Shown here in pieces: positions 8,901 through 17,429 of a stretch of DNA of 64,000 nt. Each line of letters starts with the position of its first letter. The stretch's first letter is position 1. A program made the position numbers and the translations under genes. The stretch covers positions 206,285-270,284 of the forward strand of contig CAVRNU010000007.1 in the NCBI GenBank assembly GCA_963722585.1, given 5' to 3'. Under the pieces are notes generated by a model. It was not told where the DNA came from, did no database searches, and saw nothing but the letters and a program-made list of their open reading frames with translations. Source of the stretch: KBS-96 sp963722585. GTDB taxonomy: Bacteria; Acidobacteriota; Terriglobia; Bryobacterales; Bryobacteraceae.

Positions 8901-9657
8901 GCAGCTTGTACCGGGCGGCCAGCACTTGCCGCAGATAGGCGGCCATCTCGGCTTTGAGCTCCCCGTAGCGTTTCGTCTTCGCCGCCTGGCGCTTGAGAGA
9001 ATTGACCTGGCGGGTCACTTCTTCCAAAATGTCGAACACGCGCGCCAGGTTCTGTTTAGCCCCCTCGAGTTTCGCTTCCGCCAGCCGCTTCCGCATCTTG
9101 AACTTTGTAATTCCGGCCGCTTCCTCGATTACGGCGCGACGGTCTTGCGGCTTATGGCTCAGAATCTGCCCAATACGGCCTTGCTCGATGATGGCGTAGC
9201 TTTCCGGACCCAATCCCGTGCCCAGGAACAGATCCTGTATGTCGCGCAGCCGGGCGATTTTTCCGTTAATCAGATATTCGCTTTCACCCGACCGGTAGAG
9301 TCTGCGGCTGATAGTGATTTCGCCTGTGCGTTCCGCCGTCTTCTCCGCGCCGGCTTTCGTGGGAGGCGCTTCTGTCTCAGGCGGCGTCTCGTCCGCCAAC
9401 AGCGTCATCGTCACCGATGCCATGCCCAGCGGTTTGCGCTCCCGCGTCCCGGCAAAGATGACGTCTTCCATCCGGCCGCCCCGCAGATTCTTTGCCGATT
9501 GCTCGCCGAGGACCCAGTTGATGGCATCGCTAAGGTTCGACTTGCCGCATCCGTTCGGCCCGACGACGGCGGCGATGCCGCGGCCGTTGAACTTCATTTC
9601 CGTTCGATCGCAGAACGATTTGAATCCGTGGACTTCGACGCGCTTGAGCTTTAGCAA
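5983..9657 (-). CDS. smc: Chromosome segregation SMC ATPase
   Basis: 1224 residues, the usual length of bacterial SMC. Order of parts: N-terminal ATPase half with Walker A (GPNGCGKS, 33-40) and Q-loop region, long coiled coil, hinge (about 520-680, containing 'GVVADFVEVDP' and a conserved Gly-rich 'GPSVSGGKK'), second coiled coil, then the C-terminal half with signature LSGGE (about 1113) and Walker B 'CVLDEVDAPLD' (about 1138). The dimer compacts and aligns newly replicated DNA. The start is TTG at 9657, giving the family N terminus MLKLKRVEVHGFKSF. Partner genes scpA/scpB are not adjacent. Confidence 0.97.
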   Translation of the reverse strand: MLKLKRVEVHGFKSFCDRTEMKFNGRGIAAVVGPNGCGKSNLSDAINWVLGEQSAKNLRGGRMEDVIFAGTRERKPLGMASVTMTLLADETPPETEAPPTKAGAEKTAERTGEITISRRLYRSGESEYLINGKIARLRDIQDLFLGTGLGPESYAIIEQGRIGQILSHKPQDRRAVIEEAAGITKFKMRKRLAEAKLEGAKQNLARVFDILEEVTRQVNSLKRQAAKTKRYGELKAEMAAYLRQVLAARYKLLEREIAKTVIELNLANGELESILASVASDEAEQAALTESFYSTEAGLTEARKQLADLQLEAERARSRLEYQTRQINQIESRLLARAEECSLLEQQQAAIEAELDQHANEIARLEEEGASASATLEERGAARQEAQARLSEREHQLESLHEQALRLLGQSSNLKNRASQSEAQLSALERERARASAEETQAQSDLERIQTARNAISEQLSNRQGQLTSITTQRQDVEHALHGKRDAFDASRQLVDRLRSEFSRVKARRDSLEEVISHRSYTTETVKRLLAATAQNHDRSFSPVGVVADFVEVDPQFEKAAEEFLQEELDYVVVREWADAEKGIDVVRDGGEGRATFVVEKFEESLGARTAVPPPSSEKGLVGRLADALRFSNGLSSAPLDLLPRMANCYVASDREVAQELAVKYPDLWFLAADGISYHGPSVSGGKKTGAGPLALKRELREVVQIEQAKGQELSDNERELAELERDIASLGDELESLRQLQQSQEKDVVALDHESRKLAEDLQRANSRLSSARLDLDRIGRERRQIEESLVAVRADLEQAEQARHEQESALEEARRNLPELQAAVARLTEEHSSLRAALAGFEERRRSAWAAKQRIEARARELDSRSETLERERNDLETEREQLLVSNTGLGEQNASLAETIRGAQTQVTQLASEEARLRIRMTSGEEQLKKLRQNAQAIQEKRSELQVSRVRLESDAKHLEETSQNELQLDAREVAAALEVIPSETELAELDAKYHEARRRLEALGPVNTQALEEFEEAQQRQEFLQTQRQDLLDSIRDTERAIAELDAESRRRFTDAFHVVNAHFTELFKILFGGGSAEMRLTDEGNVSESGIDVVASPPGKRLQSVLLLSGGERALTAMALLMAVFQYTPSPFCVLDEVDAPLDEPNIERLTTLLQRMSEHTQFIVITHAKRTMEAAQALYGVTMQEPGVSRLVSVNLKPREEEPAQRRRDAREQELAMA

Positions 9658-9792
9658 AAAGAGTAACCCCTTCTCTCCATATTCTCGGGGGTGCTTCCAT
9701 GATAGCGAGGGAAAACGGGAAAGTAAAGCAACGCACTACCAGTAAAGGGACAACGCGCTGAATATCTACTATTTGTTGGGGCGTCCTTGCGA

Positions 9793-10284
9793 TTAGCGCA
9801 CCACAAATTCGGCGCGGCAGCCCCGGTCGACCCAGATTCCGCGCTTGTCGTAGCCCCAGGTGACGCCTTGGCGGCAGACGGAGCCACTCAGCTCGCGACG
9901 CAGGAGGACACCTCGGGTGGTGTTGGCGGGACAGTAGTTGCGGGACATGTTATTCGAAGAGCAGGTAATAATCAGGGGCTGGGCTAGAGGCGGACGGGGC
10001 GGCGGAACAGGGCCGGCGCTGACACGGCCCAGGATGAAATCGGCGCGGCAGCCGCGATCAACCCAGATTCCGCGCTGGTCGAAGCCCCAGCTGTAATTCA
10101 GTTTGCAGGGCGACCCGCTGCGCTGACGCCCCAGTTTGACACCTCCGCGGGTGTTGGCGGGGCAGTAGCGCCTCTTGCCGTTATCAGAGCCGCACGTGAG
10201 CACAGTCTGCGCGGCCAATGTGGGCGGAAACAACGTGAATGTCGAGGAGAGAGCGAGTAGCAGGGCCACTAGTCGCGAAGGCAT
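9793..10284 (-). CDS. Secreted protein with two DUF3011 repeats
   Basis: 163 residues. A signal peptide ends near residue 25 (TLAAQ). Two homologous units of about 55 residues follow (about 28-85 and 105-162), joined by a Pro-rich linker. Each has Cys-x3-to-5, YCPANT, a central SG..C, W-G-(Y/F)-D and GIWVDRGCRA(D/E)F. This is the DUF3011 pattern. The four conserved cysteines per unit suggest two disulfides, fitting an exported protein. DUF3011 has no established function. It stands alone between smc and lutABC. Confidence 0.9.
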   Translation of the reverse strand: MPSRLVALLLALSSTFTLFPPTLAAQTVLTCGSDNGKRRYCPANTRGGVKLGRQRSGSPCKLNYSWGFDQRGIWVDRGCRADFILGRVSAGPVPPPRPPLAQPLIITCSSNNMSRNYCPANTTRGVLLRRELSGSVCRQGVTWGYDKRGIWVDRGCRAEFVVR

Positions 10285-10326
10285 GATGGCAGATGGTATC
10301 AGAGAATGCCTGGCGGAACTGGAAGC

Positions 10327-10386
10327 CCCGCTTGCTAACGCGCGCGGTTCTGTAAGGTCCTACGGATCAACGTGCGTTTCTGTGGT
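10327..10386 (+). repeat. Dispersed palindromic repeat, partial copy 2
   Basis: CCGCTTGCTAACGCGCGCGG followed by TTCTGTAAGG and a decayed right half. It abuts the stop codon of lutC. Confidence 0.65.
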
Positions 10387-11009
10387 TAATCTGCAACAAG
10401 GACGATTTCGAGGGTGCGGGGTCCGTGGACGCCTTTGATGCGAGTCATCTCGATATCGGACGTGGCGGAAGGGCCAGAGATGGTTGTGATGGGATGGGTG
10501 GCGAACTCGGTCATGCGTCGAATGGCCTCGGCGACTGTTTCGACGAGTTGGTGTTCAAGCAGGATGCAAAGGTGATAGTCGGGAATCAGCGTGAGCGCGC
10601 GCCGGCCTTCGCCAGGAGAGTGGCGAAGGACGATAGTGCCCGTTATGGCGATGGCAACGGCGCATCCGGTGAGCACTCCTTCGCTTGAGTCGATTTCGGC
10701 ATACGTGAGGGTGTCCGCGCGGATGAAATCGAAGCCGTCGGGCAGCCAGGCTGGGGTGAGGCCGCCAGGCACGAGCAAGCCGGTTTTGGCTCGGGAGTGA
10801 AGAATGTTGGCGACGGTTTGCGGAACGTCCTGAAGGGACGCGCGATGGACGGCGGTGCCGTAGTCATTGAGGCGACGGATGAAGAGATCGATGCGGTCGG
10901 CGGCACTTAACAGGCCGTCACGAAGATAATTGCGCTCGATAGGCAGAGTGGAGGGGGCGCCACGCGCAGTTTTGATCCGGTTCAGGATTTCGTCTTTGGC
11001 AGTTGTCAT
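10386..11009 (-). CDS. lutC: LutC-type LUD-domain lactate utilisation protein
   Basis: 207 residues from the ATG at 11009, which overlaps the lutB stop as ATGA; an in-frame upstream extension is ignored because it lies inside lutB. The LUD domain is recognisable from the 'KTGLLVPGGL' region, 'VLTGCAVAIAITGTIVL' and 'LTLIPDYHLCIL', features shared with B. subtilis LutC. With LutA and LutB it forms the cytoplasmic iron-sulfur complex that oxidises L-lactate to pyruvate. Translational coupling to lutB suggests equal synthesis. Confidence 0.9.
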   Translation of the reverse strand: MTTAKDEILNRIKTARGAPSTLPIERNYLRDGLLSAADRIDLFIRRLNDYGTAVHRASLQDVPQTVANILHSRAKTGLLVPGGLTPAWLPDGFDFIRADTLTYAEIDSSEGVLTGCAVAIAITGTIVLRHSPGEGRRALTLIPDYHLCILLEHQLVETVAEAIRRMTEFATHPITTISGPSATSDIEMTRIKGVHGPRTLEIVLVAD

Positions 11010-12436
11010 TGCCGGCCCTTCTGCTCGCGCTTTGCCCACCACTGGCGGAACGATTCCTTCGGTATAGGCGCCAAGTCGCGAACTTGAGTCCATCCGCCGA
11101 GCAAGCCCGGCAAGCGGCGGATGATGCCGTGCGTTTCAAACGGCAGCTGCGCGATGCGGGCCAGTTTTTGCGCGCCCGAGAGGCGGGTGGAATTTTCGAG
11201 TGCGAAGGCCGCGGCCTTCATCATCAGCCGTTCGCTTCGCGGGGCGTCCCCGTTCTCGACAATCTTGCCGCGCAAATGAACTAAGATTTCGGGGATATTA
11301 ATCTTGACAGGACACACGTCGTAACAGGCGCCGCAAAGCGAGGAGGCGTAAGGCAGCGATTGCGAGTGCTGCATCGCTTGCAGCTGGGGAGTGAGAATCG
11401 CGCCGATCGGTCCTGAATAAACAGATCCGTAGGCGTGGCCGCCGGTTTGGCGGTATACAGGGCAGGCATTTAAGCAGGCTCCGCAGCGGATGCAATGCAG
11501 CGTTTCGCGCGAATCGGGATCGGCGAGCACGCGCGTCCGGCCGTTGTCGAGCAGAACAACGTGAAACTCGCGCGGGCCATCGCCCGGAGTAACGCCGGTC
11601 CAAATGGAGTTGTAGGGGTTCATGCGCTCGCCGGTGGCGGAGCGGGGAAGAAGCTGAAGAAAAACTTCGAGGTCGTCAAATGCGGGGATGATTTTTTCGA
11701 TGCCAACGAGGCTGATCAGCACCTCGGGCAACGAGACGCACATCCGGCCGTTGCCTTCCGATTCAACGACGCAAACAGAACCGGTCTCGGCGATAGCGAA
11801 ATTAGCGCCGCTGATGCCGATTTTCACCCGAAGAAACTTCTCGCGCAGGTAGCGGCGCGCGGCGTTGGTGAGATCCTCGGGTTCTTCGCCGAGATGATCG
11901 AGCTTCATCTTGTCTAGGAAGATCTTTCGGATCTCCATTTTGTTGCGGTGGAGGGCGGGGACGACGATGTGCGATGGCTTATCGCCGCCAAGCTGCACGA
12001 TCAGGTCGGCCAGGTCGGTTTCGTAGGGGGTTATTCCGGCGGCTTCGAGCGCATCGTTGAGGAGGATCTCGTCGGAAGTCATGGTCTTGACCTTGATGAC
12101 TTCCCTTTCGTGGTGCGATTGAATGATAGCGATGACAATGCGGTTAGCTTCGTCGGCATCGCGGGCCCAGTGCACGTTGCCTCCGGCGCGCGCGCAGGCC
12201 TCTTCGAACTGGAGCAGATACTCATCGAGACGGCTGAGGGTATGCTCTTTGATCCGGCGACCGGCTTCGCGGAGCTGCTCCCAGTCGGGCATTTCTCCGA
12301 CGACCTTGTTGCGCTTGTTGCGGATGACATCGGTAGCGTGCCGGACGTTGTGGCGAAGCTGGGTATTGGCTATGAGGCGCTCAGCGGCTTGCGGAAAGGA
12401 GGACGCTCCGGCCGCTTCTCCGACGCGGACACTCAC
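11006..12436 (-). CDS. lutB: LutB iron-sulfur lactate oxidation subunit
   Basis: 476 residues from GTG 12436, chosen because that GTG overlaps the lutA stop (GTGA) and gives the usual length for the family; a longer in-frame reading starts inside lutA. N-terminal LUD domain (includes 'VKTMTSDEILLNDALEAAG' and 'GISGANFAIAETGSV'), then a ferredoxin-like part with two cysteine clusters, CIRCGACLNACP and CGACYDVCP, which would bind two [4Fe-4S] clusters. Middle gene of lutABC. Confidence 0.95.
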   Translation of the reverse strand: MSVRVGEAAGASSFPQAAERLIANTQLRHNVRHATDVIRNKRNKVVGEMPDWEQLREAGRRIKEHTLSRLDEYLLQFEEACARAGGNVHWARDADEANRIVIAIIQSHHEREVIKVKTMTSDEILLNDALEAAGITPYETDLADLIVQLGGDKPSHIVVPALHRNKMEIRKIFLDKMKLDHLGEEPEDLTNAARRYLREKFLRVKIGISGANFAIAETGSVCVVESEGNGRMCVSLPEVLISLVGIEKIIPAFDDLEVFLQLLPRSATGERMNPYNSIWTGVTPGDGPREFHVVLLDNGRTRVLADPDSRETLHCIRCGACLNACPVYRQTGGHAYGSVYSGPIGAILTPQLQAMQHSQSLPYASSLCGACYDVCPVKINIPEILVHLRGKIVENGDAPRSERLMMKAAAFALENSTRLSGAQKLARIAQLPFETHGIIRRLPGLLGGWTQVRDLAPIPKESFRQWWAKREQKGRQ

Positions 12437-13176
12437 GGCGCTTCTCCGGTTTCGGTGGACGCGAGAATTTCCGCCAGGTGAACGCAACGGACGCCGGTCC
12501 GCTGGCGGCTGAGGGCACCGCCGATGTGCATGAGACAGGAGTTATCGCCGGCCGTGCAAATTTCGGCGCGGGTATCGAGAATGCAGCGGATTTTATCGGA
12601 GAGCATGGCAGCGGAGACCTCGGCGTTCTTGATCGCGAACGTGCCGCCAAAGCCGCAGCACTCACCGCTTTCGGGTAACTCCAGGAGTTGAAGGCCGCGG
12701 ACGTTTTTCAGCAGTTGGACAGGCTTGTCGCCGACGCGCAGAGACCGGAGCGAATGGCAAGAGGTATGAAGCGTAACGGTGTGCGGATAGAATGCGCCGA
12801 CGTTCGAGACGCCCAGTTTGTCGACCAGGAGTTCGGAGAACTCGAAGACGCGCGGGAGCATCGCATCAACCTGTTGGACAAGACGGGGGTCTTTAGTGGC
12901 ATTGGCCATTTTAGGATAGTGGTCGCGAATCATGGCGACGCAGGACGCGGATGGAATGCAGACGACTTCCGTGTCGGCGAATAGTTCCAGGAAGTGGCGC
13001 ATCATAGGAAACGCCTCCCGCTGGTAGCCGGTGTTGTAGTGCATCTGGCCGCAGCACGTCTGGGCGGAGCGGAATTCGACCGTGTGTCCGAGGCGCTCGA
13101 GAACGGCGACCACTGCTTTGCCGGTCTCGGGGAATAGCGTGTCGTTGTAACAAGCGATGAATAGCGAGATGCGCAA
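12433..13176 (-). CDS. lutA: LutA (CCG-domain) lactate oxidation subunit
   Basis: 247 residues beginning at TTG. Two cysteine-rich CCG-type domains: 'CCGQMHYNTG' in the first half and 'ESGECCGFGGTFA' in the second, the motifs that hold the unusual clusters of this family. LutA/GlcF-like subunits accept electrons in lactate or glycolate oxidation. First gene of the operon; no lactate permease or regulator gene is adjacent. Start choice rests on alignment of 'MRISLFIACYND' with family N termini, the ribosome site being weak. Confidence 0.93.
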   Translation of the reverse strand: MRISLFIACYNDTLFPETGKAVVAVLERLGHTVEFRSAQTCCGQMHYNTGYQREAFPMMRHFLELFADTEVVCIPSASCVAMIRDHYPKMANATKDPRLVQQVDAMLPRVFEFSELLVDKLGVSNVGAFYPHTVTLHTSCHSLRSLRVGDKPVQLLKNVRGLQLLELPESGECCGFGGTFAIKNAEVSAAMLSDKIRCILDTRAEICTAGDNSCLMHIGGALSRQRTGVRCVHLAEILASTETGEAP

Positions 13177-13238
13177 TGAGCTAATTGAAATATAGCGTGG
13201 CGGCCTTTATCGCGATCGGTGAGCAGACGGCCACACAT

Positions 13239-13314
13239 CCGCTCCCTGGCGGTCGCGGTTCCGATTCGCACGTTGATTCATAGAAATTACAGAACCGCGC
13301 GAGTCAGCAAGCGG
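13239..13314 (+). repeat. Dispersed palindromic repeat, copy 3
   Basis: Left half CCGCTCCCTGGCGGTCGCGG and right half GAACCGCGCGAGTCAGCAAG, ending CGG. It is inverted relative to copy 4 at 13856. Confidence 0.8.
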
Positions 13315-13315
13315 T

Positions 13316-13733
13316 TTAGTGATGAAGTTCGGGTAGCGGCGTTACGCCATCGCGATGCAGATTGAGCCCGAAGATCGCCGGGTCCGCGGCTTCCTCAAAT
13401 CGCAACGCAGTCTCAGGCGATCTCGCGAGCGCCGTATTCCGCCACCACATACAAATTCCCAGTACGGTCAATGTTGTGACCAGCGCGGCATAGCTTCTGG
13501 CATCCTCGAACGTACTCCGTTCGAGTTGGACGGCTTTGGCGATCAAACTGAGCACGGCAGCGGTGCACAACAGAAACGTCAGATGAAAATCCCAAGCTAA
13601 GGAAAATCAGAAGTGACGCGAACTGCCCGAACAGCTTGCTCAGATCGCCTTGCGCGTCGGCTGAAAGCAACTCAAGGTCCACCATGCGAAACAAGAATTG
13701 TCGATACAGGACACGGAACTGAGTTCTTGGCAT
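13316..13733 (-). pseudogene. Remnant of a membrane protein gene, frameshifted and truncated
   Basis: Two overlapping minus-strand frames together read as one decayed protein. The first begins MPRTQFRVLYRQFLFRMV and continues through 'LLSADAQGDLSKLFGQFASLLIFLSLGF' (start 13733). Coding potential then moves to the neighbouring frame (HLTFLLCTAAVLSLI), which runs to a stop at 13316. From memory the first 48 residues look like the N terminus of a longer acidobacterial permease-type protein; almost all of its body is absent. The remnant sits exactly between repeat copies 3 and 4, which are inverted to each other. Confidence 0.5.
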
Positions 13734-13855
13734 TCGGGAGCCACTATGTAGTACTCTACCGCTTCCGCTTTGGGGAAGAATATCGGCCGCCGTTCAATTT
13801 CGCCTCCATGGTTTTCGAGAAGGCTTGGTTTGTATTGCAAGGATGCCACACTAAG

Positions 13856-13930
13856 CCGCTTGCTAGCGCGCGGTTCCGTAGGTTCCTATGAGTTAACGTG
13901 CGTATCGGAACCGCGACCGCCAGGGAGCGG
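13856..13930 (+). repeat. Dispersed palindromic repeat, copy 4
   Basis: Left half CCGCTTGCTAGCGCGCGG, right half GAACCGCGACCGCCAGGGAG followed by CGG. In the opposite orientation to copy 3. Confidence 0.8.
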
Positions 13931-13946
13931 ATGCGACGAGGTTCGG

Positions 13947-14885
13947 CTAGAGACAGCGCTTATGGGCAGACGGTCCAGGGCGGACTCTCATGACAATCCA
14001 CTTCCAGGCGCGGTCCAAATCGGCTGGATCGATGAAAATCACGTATGTCGCCAGCATCATCCACTCGAACAGTTGGATGTTCAGCATGTATTCGATGGAG
14101 AGGTGAAAGACGGCTCCCAGGGCCAACATGGCGTAGCGCGTTTCTTTGAACCAAACCAGAATTCCAAACGCGCACTCGAAGGCGAGAGTGAACCATGCAC
14201 ATAATTTCAAGACGGCCAGATTGTAGAACCAGGAAGGCAGGGGGAAACGGCGTAACTGATCGACATGAAACACGTAGTAGAGCGCGGTTCCGTCCACCCA
14301 ATCGGATCCGAGCGACTTCCAGCCGAAGCCGGTGAGGTAGACGAGCGCGAGTTCGAACTGGATCATTCGCTGGGCCCAGGGGCTTCTTGGCTCAATAACA
14401 GGCCCTTCCTTTCCTCGCCGGACGCGGATGAGGCGGTCGATCGAAAAGGCGGCTCCGGCGGGCGCGAACATCAGGAAGAAGCCGGTTACGCGCATCAGGG
14501 TGTCGCCAGCGTGGAGGATATAGATGTTCCGCTGGTGAATTGAAGTGAGGCACAAGAAAACAACGATGCTGCTGAACCGTGTGAAGAGGCCGAACGCGAG
14601 AGACACTGCAAACAGGAGCAAAACCCAAAATATTGCTTTTACCCAGAGATCGGTTTGAGGAATGAGCATAAACAGGTTGAGCCGCGTGCCCGGCTCGACG
14701 CTATGCATCGTCGCGGCCGTCACCCATGCGTGCGGGCCGTACCAGTTGAGCCAGTCGGGATAGAGGAACAGAAGATTGGCGATGGTCAGGATTCCGTAGA
14801 GGATTCGGAAGAGGGCAATGGGGGTGGGGGACTGAGGCTCGAAGAAGAATCGATTCCAGGCGTTGACGACGGAACGAATGCTCAT
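13947..14885 (-). CDS. HTTM-domain membrane protein
   Basis: 312 residues with about six to eight transmembrane segments. The order of features, 'FRILYGILTI' near the N terminus, 'SIHQRNIYILHAGDTLMR' in the middle and 'FHLSIEYMLNIQLFEWMMLA' near the end, matches the HTTM (horizontally transferred transmembrane) domain related to vitamin-K-dependent gamma-carboxylase. The bacterial role is not established. ATGA overlap with the upstream gene (14882-15451) shows translational coupling, so the two proteins probably act together. Confidence 0.85.
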   Translation of the reverse strand: MSIRSVVNAWNRFFFEPQSPTPIALFRILYGILTIANLLFLYPDWLNWYGPHAWVTAATMHSVEPGTRLNLFMLIPQTDLWVKAIFWVLLLFAVSLAFGLFTRFSSIVVFLCLTSIHQRNIYILHAGDTLMRVTGFFLMFAPAGAAFSIDRLIRVRRGKEGPVIEPRSPWAQRMIQFELALVYLTGFGWKSLGSDWVDGTALYYVFHVDQLRRFPLPSWFYNLAVLKLCAWFTLAFECAFGILVWFKETRYAMLALGAVFHLSIEYMLNIQLFEWMMLATYVIFIDPADLDRAWKWIVMRVRPGPSAHKRCL

Positions 14886-15451
14886 TTCAGATCGTCGGGT
14901 TTAACAACGTAGATGTAGAAGGGAACCCGAGACCATGGAGTCCTTTGAAGCCCGCCGCCGGGTGATGGAGGGCTGATCTGGGACCAGTAGCGCACGAGAA
15001 TCACGAACACTGGCGGGTTTGAGGGATTTGCGTAGAGGCGTGCAATGTGTTTGGCCGCGTCCGGCCAAAGAGCGGAGTAATTGTCCTGGCGCAGGTACTC
15101 GCTGTACTTGCGGTAACGCTCTTTGGCGTAGCGCTCGGCGTAACCCAATTTCTCCATTCGGGGTAAAACGTAAGTACGCTTTTCTCCGTCGTGCAGGGTG
15201 ATATCGGCCTCGATATAGAAGTCGACTTTGGCTGGTTCGGGAGCAAACATATTCCAGCGTTGGAAGAGCCCGGACCATAACATGTAGGGACTGACGGCGT
15301 TTCGCAGTGCGATAAGGAGCGGCGTGTCGATGGGAACGGCCCAGCAGGTGATGGCGAGGATGTGGAAGAGAAGGAACGCGCTGACAACGGCGCGTTCGAT
15401 GCGTTGGACAGCGGGGCTCTTCAGTCGCGATGTGATAGGTCGCGGATCCAA
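14882..15451 (-). CDS. Small membrane protein, HTTM partner
   Basis: 189 residues from a TTG start that overlaps the end of the DUF1080 gene by 31 bp. One or two hydrophobic segments lie near the N terminus (about 20-60), then 'LFQRWNMFAPEPAKVDFYIEADI' and a hydrophilic domain. I recall short proteins with a 'W.MFAP.P' motif beside HTTM genes in other bacteria. Exact function is unknown. Coupled downstream to the HTTM gene. Confidence 0.75.
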   Translation of the reverse strand: MDPRPITSRLKSPAVQRIERAVVSAFLLFHILAITCWAVPIDTPLLIALRNAVSPYMLWSGLFQRWNMFAPEPAKVDFYIEADITLHDGEKRTYVLPRMEKLGYAERYAKERYRKYSEYLRQDNYSALWPDAAKHIARLYANPSNPPVFVILVRYWSQISPPSPGGGLQRTPWSRVPFYIYVVKPDDLK

Positions 15452-16074
15452 ATGTCTTTAAACTCCATGTTGCCGCGGCCGCCGGCATGCAATTGAAGGG
15501 CGATGGTTCCATCAGCGGCTTTGGGATGAGGATCGGTGAAGTCGACCATCTCGACGCTGTTCAAGCGCGAGCGATAGCGATTGCCGACTACTTCGAGGAG
15601 ATAGTCGTTCCACTCGCCCATTCGCACCACGCCTTCGTTTTCGGGAGCAGGCCATACGAGCCAGCCGCGGCCGTCTTCGGCGTAGACGCCTGCCGTGTGG
15701 TGCATCATGGTGCAGTCGATTTCGAATTGATAGCCCTGGGTCACATCGGCGGTGCCGGGCTTAAATGCGGAATGGAAGAAGACACCGCTGTTGCCGTCGC
15801 CGACACATTTGAAGCGCAGCGAAAGCTGAAAATCCTTGTACTGTTTGGCGGTTTCGAGATAACCGTAGTCGTTGGTCAAACCTTTGCCGTGAATCAACCC
15901 GTTTTCGACTGTCCAGCTTTCCTTGCCGACCTTGTTCCAGCCTTCGAGGTCGTTGCCGTTGAACAGCGACACCCAGTCCTCGCCGGGAGGTTTCTGTTTG
16001 GACTGGGCGATAACGCCCGCGGTGAAAGTTCCTAAAACCGCGATGAGGGCAGACCACAAAATAAAGCGTTTCAA
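15421..16074 (-). CDS. Secreted DUF1080 (3-keto-disaccharide hydrolase-like) protein
   Basis: 217 residues from TTG 16074, which overlaps the glmM stop (TTGA); a longer reading starting at 16125 lies inside glmM. Signal peptide to about residue 24 (GVIAQ). The mature part is a single jelly-roll domain: 'WVSLFNGNDLEGWNKVG', 'SWTVENGLIHG', 'NSGVFFHS', 'YQFEID' and 'GTIALQLHAGGRGNMEFKDIWIRDL' follow the DUF1080 order. Some family members hydrolyse 3-keto-glycosides; this one could act on extracellular glycans (inference). Confidence 0.9.
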   Translation of the reverse strand: MKRFILWSALIAVLGTFTAGVIAQSKQKPPGEDWVSLFNGNDLEGWNKVGKESWTVENGLIHGKGLTNDYGYLETAKQYKDFQLSLRFKCVGDGNSGVFFHSAFKPGTADVTQGYQFEIDCTMMHHTAGVYAEDGRGWLVWPAPENEGVVRMGEWNDYLLEVVGNRYRSRLNSVEMVDFTDPHPKAADGTIALQLHAGGRGNMEFKDIWIRDLSHRD

Positions 16075-17429
16075 TCTAATGCTCCCAATTCCTGGCGGAT
16101 GGCGTGAGCGATCCGCGAAGTCCATTTCTCAACCTGTTCGTGAGATTCCGCCTCGACCATGACGCGGGCTAACGGCTCGGTGCCCGAGAAGCGTACCACG
16201 ACGCGTCCCGACGATCGAAACTCATCTTCGGCAGCGCGAATTTCGTGCTGAACATGATCGAGCATATCGAGCGGCTTCTTCGATTTGACGCGGACATTGA
16301 CGAGTTTCTGCGGAAAGGTCTTGACGGCGGAGGCAAGTTCGTTCAACGATAATTCGCTGTCACGCATAATTTCGAGAACGCGCAACGCGGTCAGGATACC
16401 GTCGCCGGTAGTTGCATATTCGGAGAAGATCACATGGCCTGACTGTTCGCCACCGAGAGCGGCTCCGCGCTTCAGCATCTCTTCGAGCACGTATTTATCT
16501 CCGACAGGCGTGCGGACGAGCGAAATGCCGTGGCGCTCGAGCGCTTTCTCGAGGCCGAGATTCGACATGACCGTGGCGATGACGATATCGCCGGGCAACT
16601 GGCCTGCGGCGTTGAGCGCGGCCCCCGCGATGTATAGGATGGCATCGCCGTCCACGACCTTGCCATCCCGCGAAACAAACAGGGCGCGATCGGCATCGCC
16701 ATCGAAAGCGACACCCAAGTCGGCGCCCGTTTCGAGCACAAGTTTTTGGAGGGCTTCGAGATAGAGCGAGCCACAATTCAGGTTAATGTTGCGGCCGTCC
16801 GGCTCGCTGCCGGTCAGCTCGATGCGCGCACCCAACCGGCGGAACAACTCGGGGGCCATGGCGGTGGCGGAACCGTTGGCGCAATCGACGGCGAGATGAA
16901 AAGGCAGTTTGCCGCGAACGGTCGAGGCAAGGTAATCGCTGTAGATACTGTCAAGGCTGGCATCCCCCGGCACGATCTCGGCGACTGCTTCATCCGTGCT
17001 GTCGAGCCATTGGAACATCTGGCCCTCGAGCTCTTCTTCAAGAGAGTCGGCCAGCTTGTAACCCGCGTGATCGATGACTTTGATGCCGTTATCGTGATAC
17101 GGATTGTGCGAGGCCGAGACCATGACGCCGGCTATGAAATGGCCTGTGCGCGCAAGGTACGCGACGCCTGGTGTCGTGATCACTCCGGCGAATCTCGTGC
17201 GAACACGGGAGCGCTTCAAGCCTCCAGCGATTTGTGCAACGAGCCAGGGACCGGATTCGCGGGTGTCCATGCCGACAATGATTTCAGGCGCTTCGTTGGT
17301 TTCGCCCGCGGCGGCCACGCGAGCCCATCGCCCCAGCGCTACGCCGAGCGCATGAGCGGTGCGGCCATCGAGGGGCGGCTCGCCCGCGGCCCCTCGAATG
17401 CCATCTGTGCCAAACAATTTTCTAGCCAA
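16071..17429 (-). CDS. glmM: Phosphoglucosamine mutase
   Basis: 452 residues, normal length. Converts glucosamine-6-phosphate to glucosamine-1-phosphate on the route to UDP-GlcNAc for peptidoglycan and lipid A. Visible: N terminus KLFGTDGIRG, active-site serine in SASHNP (S107), metal loop DGDADR, sugar loop 'GEQSGHVIF' and phosphate loop RFSGTEP. It is the first gene of an overlapping operon with the DUF1080, small membrane and HTTM genes, an unusual set of partners. Confidence 0.97.
   Translation of the reverse strand: MARKLFGTDGIRGAAGEPPLDGRTAHALGVALGRWARVAAAGETNEAPEIIVGMDTRESGPWLVAQIAGGLKRSRVRTRFAGVITTPGVAYLARTGHFIAGVMVSASHNPYHDNGIKVIDHAGYKLADSLEEELEGQMFQWLDSTDEAVAEIVPGDASLDSIYSDYLASTVRGKLPFHLAVDCANGSATAMAPELFRRLGARIELTGSEPDGRNINLNCGSLYLEALQKLVLETGADLGVAFDGDADRALFVSRDGKVVDGDAILYIAGAALNAAGQLPGDIVIATVMSNLGLEKALERHGISLVRTPVGDKYVLEEMLKRGAALGGEQSGHVIFSEYATTGDGILTALRVLEIMRDSELSLNELASAVKTFPQKLVNVRVKSKKPLDMLDHVQHEIRAAEDEFRSSGRVVVRFSGTEPLARVMVEAESHEQVEKWTSRIAHAIRQELGALD

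Noticed and set aside
8689..9654. 321-codon plus-strand ORF opposite smc
   Set aside because: Antisense to the conserved ATPase end of smc; composition (Arg, Leu, His-rich) is that of a shadow frame.
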